Origin: Psettodes erumei
Taxonomy: Eukaryota; Chordata; Actinopteri; Pleuronectiformes; Psettodidae
NCBI GenBank assembly: GCA_016785225.1
Contig: JAFBJZ010000863.1
Coordinates: 1,220,001 to 1,284,000, forward strand
Direction: 5' to 3'
Length of the DNA stretch: 64,000 bases
The notes beneath the pieces were generated by a model. That model had not been told where the DNA came from. It worked only from the letters and a program-made list of their open reading frames with translations, and ran no database searches. A program made the translations under genes and the position numbers. Shown here piece by piece: positions 49,560 through 62,602 of this stretch (the stretch's first letter is position 1; every line of letters starts with the position of its first letter).

Positions 49560-50030
49560 TACACTACTGTTCATGTAGCTTAACTTGTAAATGTAAATGT
49601 AAACTCCACAGCCAACCAGCTGCCAGAGTCCCATATCTGTCTCTATCTGTGCAACAGCGTCATTAATGTTGTTATGAACACCCAACATGTCTGCTGCAGT
49701 CCGGTAGTTGGCCGCTGGGACAAATTGCAAGAAGGTCTGACATATCCATCTCTTGTTATATTTAGGTCTGCAATAAGGCCCTGGTCTTTGAGTGCCTGAA
49801 CAGGGCGTAGTCCAGATTAAAATTAATAGTTTTTTTCCTGTCAATGAAGCCATCATACATCCTGGGTTGTAACAAGTTGTGGGCACTTTGTTGATTTTGT
49901 CAACTACCTGGTGCTGCAAACTTTCAGGAGGAATGCCCTCTGTAACATAGGCTTTTGGAGGAGGAGTACTGTAATTAAGGCAGCAGCTCCCTGGAGCTCT
50001 GGGAAAAGCTAATCCTGATGTCACTATCAT
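49560..50030 (-). pseudogene. Possible frame-broken coding relic of unknown family
   Basis: The longest repeat-free open frame on the minus strand runs about 150 codons (for example PPKAYVTEGIPPESLQHQV). In the overlapping frames protein-like text continues instead (MYDGFIDRKKTINFNLDYAL, then VQALKDQGLIADLNITRDGY). Switching between three frames along one stretch is what an old coding sequence with indels looks like. I do not recognise the family; a transposon-derived or cellular origin is equally open, and chance is possible. Confidence 0.3.
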
Positions 50031-51613
50031 AAATTAGTTGATTTATCACCAAGCTCTCGTACATCTTCTAAATTACTGTGTAAACACAGCCAGCGGTGGG
50101 GTATAGCTGAGTTTAAACTGCAGATATCTGGCTCCAAAAGATAGAAATGAAAATTAAAAAACTTAATTAAAAAACTCGAAAAAACGAGTGTGAATAATAA
50201 CTAACTAAACTAAATACATTTACAAATTTAATAATCCAGAAAAAAACAAAGGTATGACTGTGCTGCTTACAGGAACCAGGGGCCTGCCGAGAAACACTAA
50301 ACCATTTAATTGAGGTATTTGATTTAGGCCGATGATCAACACGTCCATATGGAGGCTTAATGGATTCACTTATAATCAAGCTAGCTTACCATTAAAAACA
50401 AAGAGCCTCTCAGTTGGAGAGCCTTCGCTGTGCTTATGTAATGTGAGTACTGTTGATATAAAAACCTTCTCTGCGACTGGATACTAATCAGATCTAAGCC
50501 TTGGGCTTAATCCAGTATGACTAGTCCGGCATATAGAGCCTGGAGCGCGATGAAGTGACGGCTGGAGACACATACAAAGAGGCCTGTCTCAGCCCGAGAA
50601 TAAAAGAACTACCCTGAGGCTTATTACACTGATCTTGGACTTGCTATATATTTATCTAATACTTAACCTACCTGCAGACGTCTGATACATATCCTCTGTC
50701 TGTCTAATCTTATTTTTAAAATCTCGCCCCACTAATCTTAACCTGATAACACCATGCCAAGCTCACCCACACTTTTTCACGATATTTTTTATTCTTTTTT
50801 TACTTGCGATATTGTGTTTTGCATAAGACAATACATCAATTCGTTAATTTTTATCAGGAGTTTGACATTTTTTTTCCCCAGTGACCTCTTTCGCAATAAC
50901 ATGACGTTCATCACCCTCGGCCATCTGCGGAGGGAGGGTCGCCGTGTGAGCAGTGATACTGGGCTACACAGAATAAACCTTACACCCCTGCACAAAGACA
51001 CGTGTAAACGCTTATTTCGCCAAGTGGATTTATGCATTTCACGATACGCTATAAATCCTCTCCCCGCGCAGAGCTGCGAAACCAACAGCTGCACTTGAGC
51101 TGTAATTCTCATCTCCTCAAAGACAACGCTTTATAAGGCAGCGTTATCCTGCAAGTGAAATGTTTGGACTTAAAAGAGCCTGACAGAAACGTATTTATCG
51201 GCGGAGTGTGGCAATAACATTGTTTACTGAAAACTGAGCAGCTTATAGAAAACACCCCCCCACCTGAATGCTGTGTGTTTAACTGCACAGAGAGGATGTT
51301 CGGAATATTTCCGGCCCACCGCCCCTCTTTGGCTTTTGTTCCCTCCACACACTCTTCGATCTAATTTTATTTCCTTTATTCCTTTGCCAAATCTCTGTAT
51401 CAGTTTATCTTTCTCCTCCTCCTCCTCCTCCTCCGTCATACCCTGCTCTCCAGCTTCATCTCCTCAGAGGCGGGGGTCGAGCCTCCGGTGAAGCCGGTTG
51501 GAGTTGGCGTTGTTGACAGAATCGGGATGTCTCCTCCCAGAGGGATGCAGAAGTGTCAGGCCAGGACAAAGACTAAGAAGGGCTGCAGGTCTCGCATTAA
51601 TAACCCTATACAT

Positions 51614-51616
<3 letters not shown>

Positions 51617-51653
<37 letters not shown>
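51617..51653 (+). repeat. (CA)n microsatellite
   Basis: A CA tract of about 37 bp. Other CA/GT tracts in the right half lie at 36696-36717, 39680-39709, 42969-42988, 46873-46899, 55667-55685, 56203-56238, 60374-60400 and 62570-62597. Confidence 0.95.
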
Positions 51654-51657
<4 letters not shown>

Positions 51658-52734
51658 TTTCCCCATATGCTCATCACTATTCATCACCAGTCATCTCTGT
51701 GTCCTCAGAAGCTGATGGGAGGTGGAGAGACACATGAAAAAAGAGTGGAAGACAGATGAGGTGAACGGAGAGAACAAGGATGGGGATAGAAAGAGTCCAT
51801 CCTCCAAGTTTTTAAATTTGAATTCTTAATTCTGTGATTAATATACTGATGATGGACTCAACATGTTAAGGCCTGGCATGGCGCAGTTAGAGGCCGCCAT
51901 GGTTGCAAAAACGTCCAGCCGTCGCTAATGCGGATTCTTAGAAATGAGCAAACTCCAGGAAGTAAAAGGAATGTGATTTTGATTCATTTCTCTGCCCCAC
52001 TTCTGGCCTCACACTAAAGGTGGCACTCCAATCCACAAACTGCCATGTAAGCTCATACGGACATTCGTGGTCCCCAGAAGTTGAATCCTAATGATTATCG
52101 ATGATCCTTTTGCAGCAACCAACGAGTCAAACTTCTCACATTTTGTGTGAAGTATCTTAAAATTGGCAGATCCAGCTGTGAAGGCATGAACATTACCTGA
52201 TGAACGTCAACATGTGTTAGCATCATTTACATTTACCTCTCCACTACTGTAAGTATCTTTCTTTACACTGGGGATGACAGGCTCACACAGCAGCGAGCGT
52301 GGCTGTTAATTATTTATCTCAGAGTGCTGTGCTCTATGTTGAATCCTGCACACCTCACAGTGCTGCAGTACTTTCCAGGAAAAAAACAACAACAATTTCA
52401 TCATGCATGTACACGCCCTGCAAAGACACACACTGTATACATTCGATGCGCCCTGCAGGCACTGTAGTTAAATTATGCATCACTGCACAATGTGGTCAGA
52501 GGAGTTTTGCTGCCAGACACTGTCAAGTGTAGCAGAGGGGTGGTCGATGAACTTTTGTGTTTTCACTTGGGGTTTGCAGGTCTGGAAACTGTTTACAGAG
52601 ATGTTGCTTCAGCTTTTTGGTTATTTTGGCAGCTGCGGTGTGTGATGCTGTTACTGAGAGGTGTTTTCCAAACGAGCTGATATGAATGGGGTGAACAAAA
52701 TGTTAGGTGTTGTCATGAGTTCTCCCCATGAGTG

Positions 52735-52945
52735 ACTACGATTTGTTTAGTGTGTCTTTTGGTTGTATACTTTCTGCGTTAGTCGGATTGTCGTATTCAA
52801 GTCTCTGTGTTCCCCTGCTCTGTTCGGTTCCCCCGTCGTTTTTTTCCTGTTCCTCCTCTTCACCTGAGCTTTGAGCTCTGGACTTTCTGTTTTGGCCTTG
52901 TCCTGCCGTAGCACCCATGAGCCTCTTTTGTTTGTCTGCAGCCAG
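52735..52945. mobile_element. Possible LINE/LTR 3'-end-like repeat fragment
   Basis: T/C-rich text of the kind CCCCTGCTCTGTTCGGTTCC, TTCCTGTTCCTCCTCTTCAC, CTGAGCTTTGAGCTCTGGAC and TTTCTGTTTTGGCCTTGTCC resembles 3' tails of fish retroelements. No coding part, poly(A) or duplication was found. Confidence 0.3.
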
Positions 52946-55900
52946 AACAGGTGCACTTACAAGGAATGTTATTTGTACTCCCTTTCAGACATAATATGCC
53001 CAAATATCATGGTAGCAAAGTGAAAACTACTGTTTAAGTATTAATCTATCACTCAAAAATGAGGTTCCTCCCATAAAGACAACGGTCGACCCTCTGATCT
53101 TCATTATCCTCAGAGGACACCTTCTGGTGTTTCTCCTTTGACAGGGAATTATATTTTAGCGACACTGTGCCATTATTTTTTCCATCAATATCGACACTGG
53201 TTCTGGTTCTACAAAGAAATCAGCTCAAACAAGCTTACCATACATCCTTGAAGTCAGCGTCCTATTGATTATCAATGCTCCACAAGACTCTCCTTCAGCA
53301 GAGGCTGAGGTGTTTGGCTCCCGTTTTTTAAGCCAATCGTTCACAGTCAAATGTATTGATTCAATTAGTCTAATTTACTTTAATGGAGATGGCAGAGCCA
53401 AAACAAAGAATAAAAGCCAGCCTCTGCAAACCCAGAGGAAATGTAGCTCATATGTTAATCTCTGCTCCGATCGCTGGCCGGTCTAACTCCGACTGAACGG
53501 GGGGAGAAAAAAAAAGAGCGGCGCTCTGTTCTCCTGCCTTCAGTACTTTTTAAGCCTTTCAGCTAAAAAATAAGCAACTTCCAAGAACCGCATGGTACAG
53601 GCAGAAAATGGAAACAGCCGTCCCCGTTGGTTGAGCGGCACAGTTTTGTGTGTTTGAGTTGAAACAGGGACAACTGTTGATTCCTTTTACACAGAGATAA
53701 ATGTGTTTTCTTTGCAAAAATGAGCTGGGGAAGAAATTACTGGCACATAATGAGCGGGTTTGTGATACAGTGACACACGCACAATAATGAAACATTGTCC
53801 TGAGATAACCCAACCCTCCCGTCCTCCCTCCCTGCCTCAATCTAATGCCCTTCTCTTTTCCTTCAGCGCGCCTTCGATCCATCCCTCTGCTCGCCGCCGC
53901 TTTCATCCCCCCTCTCCTCTAATGTTACAGCCTGTGCATGTGCGGGTACTTGTACTGTAAATATGAACATATGCGTATCACGCCGCTCGTAACGTTATAG
54001 ATCCACACATCTGCAGGCTATTAGAGATGAATAATCCAACCAAACCACACAAAGCCGGCGCAGCAGAGGAAATCAAGCAAAACAAAGGGGATATTACATC
54101 CGTTCTGCCTGTTTAGGAACACTTCAATATAGATGGCAAACTATTGGTTGTGCTCGATGTAGCTGGTCGCCGCGCTGAGAGGAAATATCCTTCACACATT
54201 GTCACCCCCACCCCCCCTCGCCTGTACCTGCATGTTCATCGCTGCCTGGGTTGATGGAAGATAATGAAGTGTCGCAGCGCTGCGCTACTGGAGACGCAAC
54301 CCAGAATCTGTGGGAGTTATGGGGAGAGAGAAAAAAACAGGGTAACCTGTAGCAGGAAGCTGGGGGAGGTGGAAAGTTTGACAGAGATGGAGGCTGTTGA
54401 TGAGCCACCGAACCTCGAGTCCACAGCAGCCAGAGCCGAGTTGAGTTCGGCATCTCAGCAGTGTTTTTGAATCGTATCCACACAACTGGTGTCAACAAAA
54501 ATAAAGCAGATGAAAATCCAAATGTGCACTCCGCTGCCGACTTACAACATCAATCACAGCCAATAAAAATGCTTATTATAGGCAGCAAGCGGGGTTTTTT
54601 AATGAAGGAGTCTTTAACATGCTGAGGATTTCAAAAGAAATAAAATTAACTTTAAAACATTACAAAGCTGCATTACTTGGTAACCTCAACACATATTTCC
54701 ACTTTGAAATTAGCTGTAGCTCATCAGTACCCTCGCTTTTTGTTCTGTTTTTGGTCTCAAAGGGGAAAAAATGGACTTTTTAGTCCATTTTAGTTTAAAT
54801 GGAGGTGAGCAGCAGAGGTGGTGTTGATGGTGGAGCCCGTTAGCATAACTAACAACATTCTCACTCTTCAGCGCCTTCATTATAACTGTGTCTCTCATAA
54901 TGATTCAAGATACAGGCTGCATCCTACGCTGATCCAAAAAAAAAAAAAAGTTATCAAAGAAATAATAGTGGAAGTGAGTCTCAAGGCCAAACACACGTCA
55001 GCAACAAGGAGGTGGGTAAACAACAGAAATGCATAAAAATATAGGGGCAGTCTATGTTTAATAGGAGTCGTGATGCAGAAAATAAATTCATAGGAAGATC
55101 TCGGTGGTGATTAGGAGAGGTGTGAAAGAGAGAGGGGGTGTACACCTGTATTTCAAAGTAAAGTGACCCCAAGTATGAAGTTTTACTTGCTGTGGCCCAA
55201 AGTGTTGGACTGGCAGACGGGATTAAAACACTGAGAACAAGTTAATTATGTAATTTCATTTCACTTCACCTGAGGTCTGGACTCCGGTTTTAGTTAAACG
55301 GTACATGGATCTGCACGGACGTGACGGATCGCTTCATTATCTGCAGGGAACTGGAGGTGGTGTTCATGTTGTGCTCTCTGTGCATCGACAAATTATGTTT
55401 ACAGCTCAACGACTGCTGCCACATTATAATATCCATACATTCCTCAGTTAAAACAAGGTCATTTAGGAACAGAATGGTGCACAGGTAAAAGTAATATAGG
55501 GTGACAAATGAAGAAAGAGTGAGAGTAACTTTCTTGGATTGGATGCTGCAGACATTCCTGATCTCCGGAGCAGTGGTACAGTCTCGTTTACTGCATTTCA
55601 TTTTTGAATAACGTAAACATGGCTGTTCAGCAGAGTGATCCTCAAACAAGAAAGATGTAGAGATAAACACACACACACACACACAGACGAAGCAAACAAA
55701 AATAGCTGATTTTGTACGTCTCAATGAAGACGAGTGGTTCGTGCTCCGGCTTCTGGATTTGGTTCCTTTTGATTACTGGAGAGAGTGATTACCATGAGTG
55801 GATCAATCGCCGGTCAATTCACTGTGTGTGTGTGTGTGGCTGTGTGTGTGTGGTTTAACTTGGAGAGCAGCAGTAAGCACGGAAAACATCAATCGCCTCA

Positions 55901-57334
55901 CTCCGCCATGAAGTTATGATGACAAATTGCTGCATTCATAGGCCTGAAATACTTCAACACATTTCACCAAACATCTCCCCTGTGCTCCATTCCTCTGCTG
56001 CGTGCCCTCATTCCCTGCGTCAATCACTCCGCCCGCCCTGTGTTTCTTCATCCCCTCGTCATCATCACCATCAGCAGTCTCTCCCCTGTTTCTTTCCTCC
56101 ATCCCTCCGTCTGCACACAGCAGCCTTCATAAGCTAAAATCAATATGAAATGGAGTGTGGCCGCCTGCCTCTCAGCTGCTGTCTGTCGAAGTGACTGTCA
56201 CAAACACACACACACAGACACACACACACACACACACAAGTAAAGACAACCTCTATTATGTTTGACTGAGCCTCACGTTGCCAGTGCAGGATTACCCTGT
56301 CCCTTTCAAGTAGGCAGCGTGTCACTTATTTTGAGAGAAAATATGACATTTATGGCCAAAAGAAAAGAGACATTACGATTCCCTTGCAAAAAAACATGAT
56401 CTATTATACAGGATTTACTGGATGATGTACGTGCTGTTTTTCCACTGGAATCGGTTTCGGAGTAAATTTGAGGTTGAGTAACAGGCATACAGCCGCAAAC
56501 AGCTGTCTGCAGCTGCTGGGAACTAATTGTCAAGAGCATCGGTGGAACTACAAAGATGGCCGACGACCCTCCGCGTGTTCATCCCCACAAGAGACCCCCA
56601 TCTCACGTTGTTTGTCTTTCAGTTGTCATATCTTCCACTGGGTAGACTCGTGAGTTTGGTTCGGTGAGAACACTTAAGAACCTTAAAGAACCTTTGTGGT
56701 GTTTTTTCACTCCAGCGTACAGTGAACTACAGTTTTGTCAAACGGGCAGGATCTCGATTATCTGTCAAAAACAAACAGCGGGGCGTTAACAACCTGCTGC
56801 GTGCCCTGCGGTCGCTTCGATTTGGCTTTGACAGAAGCCGAGGCGCGTTTCTGACACTCAGAGGTAATTGTAGACGTTTAAGTGTCGCACAAAGACAGTG
56901 ATTACCCTGACAGCCGCAGACTGGGGCTCCGTGCGGCCCCGCGCACCGCTCGCAGCTCGCCGTCATTCAGATGTTTGTTGTTGTGGGAACATCTCTTCAG
57001 CTTTCCCTCCTGAGAGCAGTCGTACATTATATGGTTGCCCTCACGAGTCCACCTGCTGTTTTTTGCCTGTGCAATCTAACCGAAGCGCTCAAACACGTGT
57101 TGATTATACATCCAGGAGTTTGTCATCAACTTTTCATGCTGTCATCGGTGTCACAACACGCTGAGGGAAACACAGAGTGTGTGTTTGGCCTGGCAGACGT
57201 GCTGAAAGAGTTTTCACAGATGTGCTTCTGGATGAAGGAGATGAAACGTGCGTCTCCATATAATTATGATGCTCGTAAACAACCTGAGCATATGATGCTG
57301 CTGTACGACCCACTGGACCGTTTGCACAGTTTTA

Positions 57335-57595
57335 TCTTTTCAGGGTTTTTTTGTCTCAGTTTCCTGTTTTATTTTGGTAATTGTTTTCTAGCGTGTCTTG
57401 TGTGGCTTTACTTGTTGCGGTTGGTTGTCAGCACTGCTCTAATGTGTTCCACCTGTGTGTCATTATCCCTACCTCCCTGGTGTGTATATGTAGTCCTGGT
57501 CTTTGTCTTTGTCCTTCGCCTCTGTTTTTGTTGGTTCGACTGCTGCTCCTGTGTTGCTCTGACTCTGCTACCAAAAAAAAAAAAAAAAAAAAAAA
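57335..57595 (+). mobile_element. Retroelement 3' tail with A23
   Basis: Sequence beginning near TCAGTTTCCTGTTTTATTTT, then AATGTGTTCCACCTGTGTGT, CATTATCCCTACCTCCCTGG and TGTATATGTAGTCCTGGTCT, ends in 23 A (57573-57595). This order is typical of a fish LINE/SINE 3' tail. It also produces a spurious 218-codon open frame. A target-site duplication after the poly(A) (TGACATGG) was not matched upstream. Confidence 0.5.
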
Positions 57596-60500
57596 TGACA
57601 TGGATGCAATTTGATTTCAGAAGATAAGGTTGGTGGTCGCAGTGAAACCAGCACCATCATTTGATCCTAAGTGTGTGTGTGTGTGTGTTTCCAAAACCTG
57701 ATGCAGCTCATTCCTTTGTATCGAGGACCTTGATTGTGCCCGAGCTCCGTGGTTTATTTTTACTAAATCCCACATGCGCAGCCCTGCTGCCAAAAAATCA
57801 CTCTCATCATCAGCGTCAAATGGGAATTAATAAGCTGCCGAAAATAGTCCCCGACAAATGCATCTGCCCCCGTTCGACTAACATTTGTTAAAAACTACAA
57901 TGCCCAGCTGTTTTTTCAGCAAAGTATTGTGAGTAAGGAAAAGCACATTGTTGGTTTCGGTCTTTTAACAGAATTTGTTTACAATGAGTAAAATATTTAC
58001 GGTTTTATGTTTAAACATGTTTTTTCTTAATGTGGATGTCAGATGCGCAGCACATTGCTGTACTGATGTGAAACACTCAACTTGGCCCAACGCAAAGACA
58101 TTTTTTTTTTCCCTTTGTTAAATGGTGTCCAAACACAAATCCAGGTCATAAAACTGGATTTTTTTGGGAAAACCAAAGGACCAAAACTACTGTATATGAT
58201 TCCTGTCTGCGCTTCCTTGGCAGCAGCATGCCTCAGGTAAATCCCAAAAAGTCCTGCATGCTGTAATCTCAGATGAATCACTCCCAGCCACATCATTTAT
58301 GCAATGCGATGAGCTCTCTTCTCGCAGGGTCTGATCCAGCAGCTCCGCAGCTTCACACAGGAACTGGGGGAGAGTTTCCCAATAAAATCCAAACCGCACT
58401 TATGATGTCGAGGAGCTGAAAATGAAGGGAGGCGGTCTTCACGCCGAGGAGGTTCTTATTTGATTTGAACTTGTTTTAGCTCAGCTGGTGTGTCCCGGGT
58501 GGAGACAGAGTTCACTGAAGTTTTATTTTTGACCCAGCTCAGGTCTCTCACAGGAAAACACCCACCTACTGCAAAGTTTTTCCAACGGCAATATGTCAAA
58601 TAATAGTCTGGACCTGATTCACACTGACAGCCACTCATTTAATAAACATTATTAAAACGTAAACAAGGCCTCTGCAAGTTTTTGTGCAGTTTTAACCCAG
58701 AATTCAAAAGCTTTTTTTTAATCTGCTAATCATAAAATCTGTGTTTAATGAGTTTCCACTTAAGTCGCGATATCCACATATCCAAGTTAATTTCCTCATG
58801 TGATAGATGTTTTCCTTGATGCCAGAAACAGTAAACTCTCAAGGTCAAAGGTCAGGAAAACTTTATCCAATAAACAAGCTACCTGTTAGTCTGTGTGACT
58901 GCTGTTTATAAGTCCTGGCTGGCTTGTAATTGGAGTTTGTGAAATTAAATGGAGCGGGTACAAAATTCAATAAACTCAACTTTTCCACGATGGTTTGGAC
59001 CAAAGAGAAGCCAACTCCCTGCCTTTTCTCATCTCTGGCCTTTTGTTAGTTCTTTCTCCTTTTTTTCATCTCGCAGCTTGTCTGTAAATTCTCTTCAAGC
59101 GCTCTGCAACTAATCTCCGGCGCTCTCCTATTTCTCTACCGGGGAGCCGCGGCCGTAACGACGGTTGATGGAATTACAGTAAAAATATTGATCTGCGGCC
59201 GGCCGAAACACTGAGCAGGTCCCTACCTCGGCCGCCCGGCTCCGCTCGGGTTTCAAGGTCTGTTTTTGTTCCTGCGAAGCATCAGAGGAGGCGAGAGACC
59301 ACCGGGAAGGAATTCACAAAACATGGAAATTGTCTGTTAGTTAGTGAAACATCTAAAAAGACCAAAAAAAATGAAGCTACTTCAGTGAAATTTGGTGAAA
59401 GGTCAGGCCAGGAGCCGGGGAACAGGTGAGTTTGGTTTAGAAAGCCCTACTTCCCTTTTATTTTTGTCCTGACATTTTATACAAGAGACAGCTGATGATA
59501 GAGGAACGACAGGAAGTGAAGGTGGTGCAACAGATGCCCCCAGGCCCCGACAGCCTCTGACCATTTATAATGCACCACACATTCATAAAGCAACTATATT
59601 TTGCCAGTTTTAGTTCACTCTCATCCTCAGGTTGGAGAGATCGCTGCCGGTCTAGGTTATTTTGCTTCCAAACAAACTGTGGTGGACGACCACTGCTCCG
59701 TCACGTCGCACAACGGAGTATCCCGTCCTTACCCACTTAGCCGCGAAGGTCCGGCCATGTTTGTGACCACACAGACCGTTTGAGTAAATTGCACGTACGG
59801 GTGGAAACACGTTGACGCGCTCAGACGCCCGGTGTAGCGTCGACAGAACCCGGCACTGTAATTTCTAGCAAACATTACATAACAGGAGCAAATAGCAGTA
59901 TTTGCTGGGGGTTGTTTTTAGAGCTCGCGAGTATTTACAGCTGCGTGACAGTTCGTGTGCGAACAAGCTACAGTTTGTGCGTTCGTGGTAATGAAGGAAC
60001 ATGTCACTCAACGCGAAGGCTCATGATGCAGGACGTGAAGCCACCTGTCCGTCTGTCCGGTGAAAGAGTTACCTGTCGGTCCGTGCAAAAGTAATGTTTA
60101 CAGCCCTTTGGTTATAAATGTCAAACAAACCATTCATAGTCCCAGAATGGAAGAGAGCTGAAAATCCACAGTTGATATTTAATCTCCTGTGTGTGTGTCT
60201 GTATTTCACACCAGTTACTGTAACTGGGGACGGCTTGTCCAGTCAGGGACAAAAGTTGTGTCAAAAGCTGAGGGGGAAAAAAGCTGATTTTTGGGTGAGT
60301 GGTTAGGGTTCGGGTAGGTCTCCAGGAAATGAAAGCAAGTCTATGTAATTTCCCCTAAAACTGACAAACGTAAATGTGTGTGTGTGTGTGTGTGTGTGTG
60401 GCCCAGGATTGGGTCATAGCTGCAGAGTGTTTACAGCTCTTTAGTACGCTTCTTTTTTACTGTACCAATAAAACCCCTTTTTATCACTTTATAACTTCTA

Positions 60501-61829
60501 TAAAAGGAACACACACGGCGCAGCAATATTTTTGCGACAGTTTCTTTTTTATTTTATGTGAATATTCTTTGTAAACTCAACCCCAAATTGCACAGAAAAA
60601 CTTTACAGCAGGATGAATATCATGTCCTGTAACTGCTTCAGCTGTTTGCTTTCACCGGGGCGTTTTAAACGCAAACTGAGAACTTCAGTCGACGAGACGC
60701 TAAATGTCCAAAACTGTTGATAACAACAAAACTGCTGAAAATAACAGAAAGGCAGACACAGGTGTGGTCATTAAAAAAAACTTTTGAGAGCGCAGCCACA
60801 TGATACTGATCCATTTCTTCTGTTTTGGGTGTCGATGTGTCGCTGATCTCCACCAGACGTTTCTCTCATGGCGTTAGCGGTAGCCCCGCTGTGATCGGAG
60901 TCACGACAGCTGTCTCTCATTGGCCCTCGCTTCACCTCCCAGCTCCCACATGATGATGATGATGATATGGTTGCGGCCCCCGTCCCCCGTCCGATCGGAA
61001 CCGCCCCGAGTACGCCCGACAGAAAACCGATCCGCTGCCGCCGCAGCACCGGAGTAGAAATACAAGACTTCCAGACAGAGAGAGAGACACACAAAAAAGA
61101 GTCCAACAGAGAAAGCTTTATTGAATCTATAAACACAGTGGGTGTTATTACACCTCGCAATGACTGAAGAAATCAGAGTAACTCTCCCCTAGGCGCAAAC
61201 GGGGCAGTAACCGATGAGGTCACCCTACAGATGAACTGTGTAAACAAAACAGAGGCTGGTTACACTCATGTTAACACATGTATGTCATAAATTCCTCTCC
61301 ACAACTACACCGATTTTGCCCAGGGCTTTGTTATTATCATTTTTTGCATCCGTATCTCACTTCCTGGTCGGGCCGAGCCGCTTGCACTGGAGTTACTGGA
61401 GGTCATTGCACAACTTTTCTGGACCGTAAAAAAAAAAGACGGGAAAAAATCTTGGCAGCGTTTCATACAAAGGAGCCTCTTCGTGCTACTATTTGACCGT
61501 GAGTCATCGGATTGCAGAAAGCCAGCTTTAAATCACCGCTGACAGGGAGGTAATCATCTTTACTGGAGTCTGTTGTTCTTCAAAGGCCCTTGTCCATTTT
61601 TAGCTGCGTAGTCGTTTTGGGCGCTCATGATGTCATCCCAGCGTTGGCTTTCAGGCTGCTCTTTTTTTTTTTTCTTTTGAATCCCTGGTTCCGTTTTTAA
61701 AACCTGCCATTAGCCTACCAGGGCATGGGGAAAGAAAGCCAGCGATGCCACCGCCCCCCCAACACACCCCCGCACGTTCATTTCACGTTCCGCCGCTCGG
61801 AGCAAGACGATACTTCCTGGAGTTGGGAT

Positions 61830-61890
<61 letters not shown>

Positions 61891-62566
61891 TGTGTGTAAA
61901 GGAGAGACAGCAGACACCAACCATGGCACACTGAGCATCAGCGAAGAGACGATGCAGAGAACCTGAATTTTCAGACACTCCTTCTGTTTATATGTAAGAA
62001 GAAGAAGAAATGGGGGTTCAAGATTTCTCTCTGGCTTCCCAGAAATATTTGCTTTGGCCCTAAAATGTTCAAACAGTCCTTTTTGAAGACATGAAATTCT
62101 GATTTGATTTGATTTGATATGAGAGACAGAAAAATGCATGACTAAAAAATAATTACAGTGTATATATAACCGGAGAGAATCATGTGCAGAATGTGGCTGT
62201 TTTTTATGTAACAGTTAGCTTTTGCAGACATCGGTGCACGGCTTGCTGTGCCTACATTTTCCAGCTTTTTTCCATTCCTGCAGACATTTAAAGAGGCAGA
62301 ACTTTTACACACAATCAGCACCAGGACGTGTTCAGTATATTCGTTGTGTGCAGGCTGTTACATCCCCTGCAGAGGGATTGCAGGAGGAGGCCACCTCAGC
62401 TTCAGGCTGCGGGACAGCTCGCTCATCAACGTGAGTGACAGCAGCAGTACTGTAATACAGCAAGAATGCACTTCCTGTTGCGTTTCGCATCCTTAAAAAA
62501 AAAAAAAAAAAGAAAACATGTATTTTTAGCCTGAACCAACCCAAGGCAATTTAACATTAACTTGAC

Positions 62567-62602
<36 letters not shown>

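Larger units (their letters stand above)
50031..57334. other. Non-coding interval
   Basis: No gene supported. It contains (CA)n at 51617-51653, a repeat-tail-like stretch at about 52735-52945, a candidate conserved element at about 53265-53490 (TTTGGCTCCCG, TCAATTAGTCTAATTTA) and complex sequence at 54230-54470. A Kozak-like ATG at 56556 opens only about 29 codons. Confidence 0.45.

Noticed and set aside
56556..56645. A Kozak-like ATGGCCGACGACCC start
   Set aside because: Only about 29 codons, ending without a splice-consistent continuation I could support.
56971..57627. A 218-codon plus-strand open frame
   Set aside because: Its second half is the retroelement tail and the poly(A) (Lys run). 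The first half has no recognisable domain.
60771..61160. A 129-codon minus-strand open frame in a CpG-richer block
   Set aside because: It contains a simple ATG-repeat translation (Ser run) and resembles no known protein; too weak to call a gene.
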